A DNA stretch of 63,128 nt from Pygmaiobacter sp. (GTDB lineage: Bacteria > Bacillota > Clostridia > Oscillospirales > Ruminococcaceae): positions 1 through 63,128 of the forward strand of contig JAQVCK010000002.1 of NCBI GenBank assembly GCA_028689835.1. The letters are read 5' to 3'. Shown piece by piece: positions 59,497-63,128 of this stretch. The notes under the pieces were generated by a model that was not told the origin of the DNA, did no database searches, and worked only from the letters and a program-made list of their open reading frames with translations. The translations under genes and the position numbers were made by a program. How positions within the stretch are numbered: the first letter of the stretch is position 1; each line of letters opens with the position of its first letter.

Positions 59497-60165
59497 ATGA
59501 AATCACTGCTGCGCGCTGCACTGGCGCTTCTTTCGGGGCTTTTACTAGTTTCTCTCACCGCTTGCAATGGCAGTGCAGTGGCAAGCTCGGTGCCCGCCGC
59601 ATCGTCTGTGGCCGCCGCGTCACAGGCAGGTACCGCCGCATCACAGGCGACAAACCCCGCGATAGAGGGGGAGCTGTTCCCCGCGGGCGATTACCTTGGC
59701 TTTATGAAAATTACAGATGCCAAGGGTGTGTATCAAGGCTACGAGGGCGACGAGCTGGAAAGCGCGGTGCGCGTCGTGGTGGACCCCGCCACCGGCAAGG
59801 GTAAGCTGTATCTCTGCCTGTTGGACAAAGACGGCAACTCGCTGTTTGATTTAAGCGGTACCAACGATAACGGCGATTTGCTGGTGCAGGGCACCTACCT
59901 TGGCACCGAGGTGAAGGGCTGGCGGCTTGCAGCGGGTGACGATGGGCTGTACACAATGGTGGGCCAGTATGAGGAAGAGCCGACCGAGGATGGGGTGAAA
60001 CCCGGCTTTGTGATGAACTTTTCACTGCGTGCATGGGGTGCTGCCTGGCCGGACGGTGCGCCGAAGCCGGATGACAACACCCTGAGCTGGGCCGCCCAGC
60101 ACACGATGGAAGAGTATGTGAAAATCCGCGGCGGCAAGCTAAGTGAGCTGCCCGCGTTGAAGTAA
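59497..60165 (+). CDS. Putative lipoprotein
   Basis: Signal peptide with lipobox LTACNG, Ala/Ser linker. Confidence 0.8.
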   Translation: MKSLLRAALALLSGLLLVSLTACNGSAVASSVPAASSVAAASQAGTAASQATNPAIEGELFPAGDYLGFMKITDAKGVYQGYEGDELESAVRVVVDPATGKGKLYLCLLDKDGNSLFDLSGTNDNGDLLVQGTYLGTEVKGWRLAAGDDGLYTMVGQYEEEPTEDGVKPGFVMNFSLRAWGAAWPDGAPKPDDNTLSWAAQHTMEEYVKIRGGKLSELPALK

Positions 60166-60195
60166 GGGCGGCCGTAGGGCCTGTTTCAAAATTGC

Positions 60196-60240
60196 AATCC
60201 CCCCGCTATGGGCATGGGGCCCATAGCGGGGGGATTTTGT
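60196..60240 (+). terminator. Intrinsic terminator
   Basis: AATCCCCCCGCTATGGGCATGGGGCCCATAGCGGGGGGATTTTG. Confidence 0.85.
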
Positions 60241-60569
60241 TGATTTAAAGACCGTCGGCCCGCCGGTGGCGGGTGCCCGTAGCTTTAGTGGTAGGCGCCA
60301 AGCACAGCGGGCTAGAACATGTTGAGACTGCGGTTTAGGCAAAACAGGTAAAAGCAGGGGATTTGCCCGTTAGAGGGCGGTGGGGCACGGGTTACATGGG
60401 GCAGACTATGGATGCATTTTAAAATACACGCCCGTACCACGCCTTTCTGGGCCGAGTGCACACCCCCAGTTGAACAGGTGACCGGTTGCAGTACCCACGG
60501 CAAAACGCAGTGGAGAAAGGGCCCTTACTCCACCCCCAAAGGCCCCAAAAACAAAAAAATCTGCCCTCA

Positions 60570-60602
60570 TAAAAGGGGCAGATTTTTTGTCGCTGTAGAT
60601 GA
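60570..60602. terminator. Bidirectional terminator-like hairpin
   Basis: AAAAAATCTGCCCTCATAAAAGGGGCAGATTTTTT. Confidence 0.8.
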
Positions 60603-60655
60603 AATAATAAAAAGCAGGCAGTTTTCCACAGTGGATAGGCCCTTTGGTGGAAAAC

Positions 60656-61594
60656 TCAACTAAAGTACACCACTTCTTCGCCCGGCTTTTGGGCGGGCTG
60701 CACGTCACTTGCCACCAGCACCGGGCCCTTACCGCCATAAATGGCCGCATACTCAATTTTAATCTTGGCCGTAATGGTCACCCAGTCGCGGTCTTTCAAG
60801 CTTTCGACCTTTTCGTACTTGCACACCAGCCCCACAAAGGTAATGTCCTCCACACAGCAGGTCATCACAAAGCGGCCGGGCGCAAACGCGCCCTTTGGCA
60901 CGCGCGGGGTCTGGCACACCTGTGCCAAAAAGCGCACCTGCTTGCCCGCGTATTTCTGCGGGTCTTCGGTGATGTCCATGTACCACAGGCCAAAATCGTT
61001 GTCGGCAATTTCTACGACATCCGCTTCAAGGTCAAACGGCAGGGGGTCTTCAATCTCGTCATAATCCACACTACCGTTTTCATACTCGTAGGCAATTTCG
61101 CTGCGGCGGTTCGACGAGCGCACAATTTTGTGCAGCTCCATCTTGTCGGTGTCGGCATTGCAGCGGTTAAAAAGTACCATCTCCGCGCCCGAAAACCGCT
61201 CGATGACGAGGCTGCGCATATTGGCGTTATATAGCGCAAAGCTGGGCGCCGCCGCAAGCGAGATATGCTGGTACATCTGCCAATTTTTCGGCATGTTTTC
61301 ATATAATAGCGACAGCTGCCACATGCCGTTATACTCCATCAGCACGCGGTCACTGTGGTGCTTTGCGGCAAGGTTGCGCAGGTATTCGCGGGTAAAGGCC
61401 TCTTTGCTGTCAATCGTGACAATCGTCACGTTTTGTGAGGCGAATTTTTTGGGCTCGTATTCCACTTCGCCCTCTTCGCACAACACAAGCAGTGTTTTTT
61501 CATCGGTCGAAAACCGGGGGTCCTCCAGTGTTTCCTGAATAAACTTCGTTTTGCCGCTGTCCAGAAAGCCGGTAAACAGGTATAAAGGGATCAT
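60656..61594 (-). CDS. CobW/G3E-family GTPase with C-terminal DUF1980/TIGR03943-like domain
   Basis: MIPLYLFTGFLDSGKTKFIQETL (P-loop); C-terminal YAGKQVRFLAQVCQTPRVPKGAFAPGRFVMTCCVEDITFVGLVCKYEKVESLKDRDWVTITAKIKIEY. Confidence 0.85.
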   Translation of the reverse strand: MIPLYLFTGFLDSGKTKFIQETLEDPRFSTDEKTLLVLCEEGEVEYEPKKFASQNVTIVTIDSKEAFTREYLRNLAAKHHSDRVLMEYNGMWQLSLLYENMPKNWQMYQHISLAAAPSFALYNANMRSLVIERFSGAEMVLFNRCNADTDKMELHKIVRSSNRRSEIAYEYENGSVDYDEIEDPLPFDLEADVVEIADNDFGLWYMDITEDPQKYAGKQVRFLAQVCQTPRVPKGAFAPGRFVMTCCVEDITFVGLVCKYEKVESLKDRDWVTITAKIKIEYAAIYGGKGPVLVASDVQPAQKPGEEVVYFS

Positions 61595-61608
61595 CGTTGC
61601 GGCTCCTT

Positions 61609-62760
61609 TCAAGCAAGCTGAAACAGCTCGGCCAGCGCTTCATTGTCCAGTTTCGAGCCAATGACACACAGCCGGCCGGTCACGTCGGCGGCGCCGTGGC
61701 GCACATTGCTCTCGCCCGGCACATAGTCAAAATGCAGCCAGCTGCCATCCTGTGCAGGCACAATGCCCTTGGCGCGCAGCACAATGCCGTAATTCACCGC
61801 ATCGGCCAGCGCGGCCAGTGCCGCGGTGATTTGCTGCTCGGTAAACGGGTGGGCGGTCTCTACGCCCCAGCTTGAAAATACTTCATCGGCATGATGATGG
61901 TGGTGGTCATGCTCGTGGTCGTGGTCATGGCAGCCGCAGGTGCAATCCTCACCGTGTTCCTGCTCGTGCGCATGGTCGTGATGGTGTTCGTGCTCGTCAT
62001 GCTCATCATGGTCGTGGCAGCCGCAGGTGCAGTCTTCGCCATGTTCGTGCTCGTGTTCATGTTCGTGGTCATGATGATGCTCGTGTTCATGGTCATCCTC
62101 ATCGTCATGCTCATGGCTGTGCTGTGCTTCTTCGGCAAGGCGTTGCAATTCGCTTTGCAGGGTGTCCTGCCGCTCCATTGCCGTTAAAATCTGTGCGCCC
62201 TCTAATTCGTCCCACGGGGTGGTAATCAGTGTTGCGTTGGGGTTTTGGCTGCGCAGCAGGGCGGTGGCGGCATCCAGTTTTTCAGTCGGCATGTCGTTTG
62301 TACGGCTTAAAATAATCGTGCCGGCGTTTTGAATCTGGTCATTGTAAAACTCGCCGAAGTTTTTACTGTACACGCGGCATTTGGTGGCATCCGCCACAGT
62401 GGTAAAGCTGCTCAGCGCCACGTCGGTGTGCTTGGCCACGCCCTGCACGGCGCGAATCACATCCGACAGTTTCCCCACGCCGGACGGCTCAATTAAAATA
62501 CGGTCGGGCGCATACTCGGCCAGCACCTTTTCAAGTGCTTTGCCAAAGTCGCCCACCAGGCTGCAACAAATACAGCCGGAGTTCATTTCGGTAATCTCAA
62601 TGCCGGCCTCTTTTAAAAAGCCACCGTCAATGCCAATTTCGCCAAATTCGTTTTCGATCAGCACCAGTTTTTCGCCGGTGTAAGCCTCTTGAATTAGCTT
62701 TTTAATCAGCGTGGTTTTGCCCGCGCCAAGAAAGCCGGAAAAGATATCTATTTTGGTCAT
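61609..62760 (-). CDS. CobW/G3E-family GTPase (metal chaperone) with His/Cys-rich insert
   Basis: KIDIFSGFLGAGKTTLIKKLI; MNSGCICCSLVGDFGKAL (CxCC); HEHEHEHGEDCTCGCHDHDEHDEHEHHHDHAHEQEHGEDCTCGCHDHDHEHDHHHHH. Confidence 0.95.
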   Translation of the reverse strand: MTKIDIFSGFLGAGKTTLIKKLIQEAYTGEKLVLIENEFGEIGIDGGFLKEAGIEITEMNSGCICCSLVGDFGKALEKVLAEYAPDRILIEPSGVGKLSDVIRAVQGVAKHTDVALSSFTTVADATKCRVYSKNFGEFYNDQIQNAGTIILSRTNDMPTEKLDAATALLRSQNPNATLITTPWDELEGAQILTAMERQDTLQSELQRLAEEAQHSHEHDDEDDHEHEHHHDHEHEHEHEHGEDCTCGCHDHDEHDEHEHHHDHAHEQEHGEDCTCGCHDHDHEHDHHHHHADEVFSSWGVETAHPFTEQQITAALAALADAVNYGIVLRAKGIVPAQDGSWLHFDYVPGESNVRHGAADVTGRLCVIGSKLDNEALAELFQLA

Positions 62761-62885
62761 AAACAACTTCCTTAACCTATAAATTTAGCCGCCCGCAGAC
62801 CCGCTGCGGGCAGAAAGCTCTGCTTTTATTATACTACTTTTGTCAAGTTAATATTCCCCCGTTTTGCGCCATGATATCCGGGGCA

Positions 62886-62914
62886 AAAAAACAGGGCTAC
62901 CCACGGCAGCCCTG
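62886..62914 (-). terminator. Intrinsic terminator for the truncated minus-strand gene
   Basis: Minus strand CAGGGCTGCCGTGGGTAGCCCTGTTTTTTTG. Confidence 0.8.
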
Positions 62915-62926
62915 CTGTATATTGCA

Positions 62927-63128
62927 TTATCCTTTGCAGTCGATATCTTCCCAGTCACCAGAAAAATCGACCGACTGGGCCAGTTTCATCGGGTCAATGG
63001 GGGCCCCTTCGCCGGCATCGTCCGCCTTTGGCATTTCTTCACTGCCTTTGCCGGCAAAATCAACGGCCTTTGCCATGGCAAGCGGGTCCACGTCTTCGGC
63101 TTCCTGCGCTTCGTCGGGCGCGGGGATC
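62927..63128 (-). CDS. 3' end of an acidic protein truncated by the window edge
   Basis: Open frame ...IPAPDEAQEAEDVDPLAMAKAVDFAGKGSEEMPKADDAGEGAPIDPMKLAQSVDFSGDWEDIDCKG*; terminator downstream. Confidence 0.6.
   Translation of the reverse strand, partial: IPAPDEAQEAEDVDPLAMAKAVDFAGKGSEEMPKADDAGEGAPIDPMKLAQSVDFSGDWEDIDCKG

Noticed and set aside
61891-62187. Plus-strand 98-aa hydrophobic ORF (MMMVVVMLVVVVMAAAGAIL...)
   Set aside because: It is the reverse complement of His-rich codons (CAT/CAC) in the CobW gene, which read as Val/Met; no RBS.

Overview
High-GC Firmicutes chromosomal segment; gene content resembles Ruminococcaceae/Oscillospiraceae, but that is inference with no search run. 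Most of it is core metabolism: dnaK-dnaJ, malic enzyme, prmA-rsmE, a nucleoside/pseudouridine salvage block (about 14.0-27.5 kb), a complete de novo purine operon (29.2-44.2 kb; purE-C-F-M-N-O-H-[membrane protein]-D-L-B), hisS-aspS, a two-gene SufC/SufB Fe-S pair, a sortase-anchored adhesin locus, and two CobW-type GTPases. The features most worth a second look are: (1) a LeuB-fold protein that appears to have lost its catalytic residues but sits under an intact T-box leader; (2) a leader-peptide plus alternative-hairpin attenuator upstream of an MFS exporter; (3) a yjdF-type riboswitch-like leader with an explicit SD/anti-SD pair upstream of a YjdF (DUF2992) gene, directly after that exporter; (4) a structured RNA with its own terminator and mutually exclusive folds just before purE; (5) a three-way-junction RNA between dnaK and dnaJ; (6) an AT-rich DUF2188-HAD islet next to tRNA-Arg; (7) a CobW GTPase with a DUF1980/TIGR03943-like C-terminal extension beside a His/Cys-rich CobW. 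No CRISPR array, rRNA operon, transposase or prophage was seen. All family names come from reading the sequence by eye.
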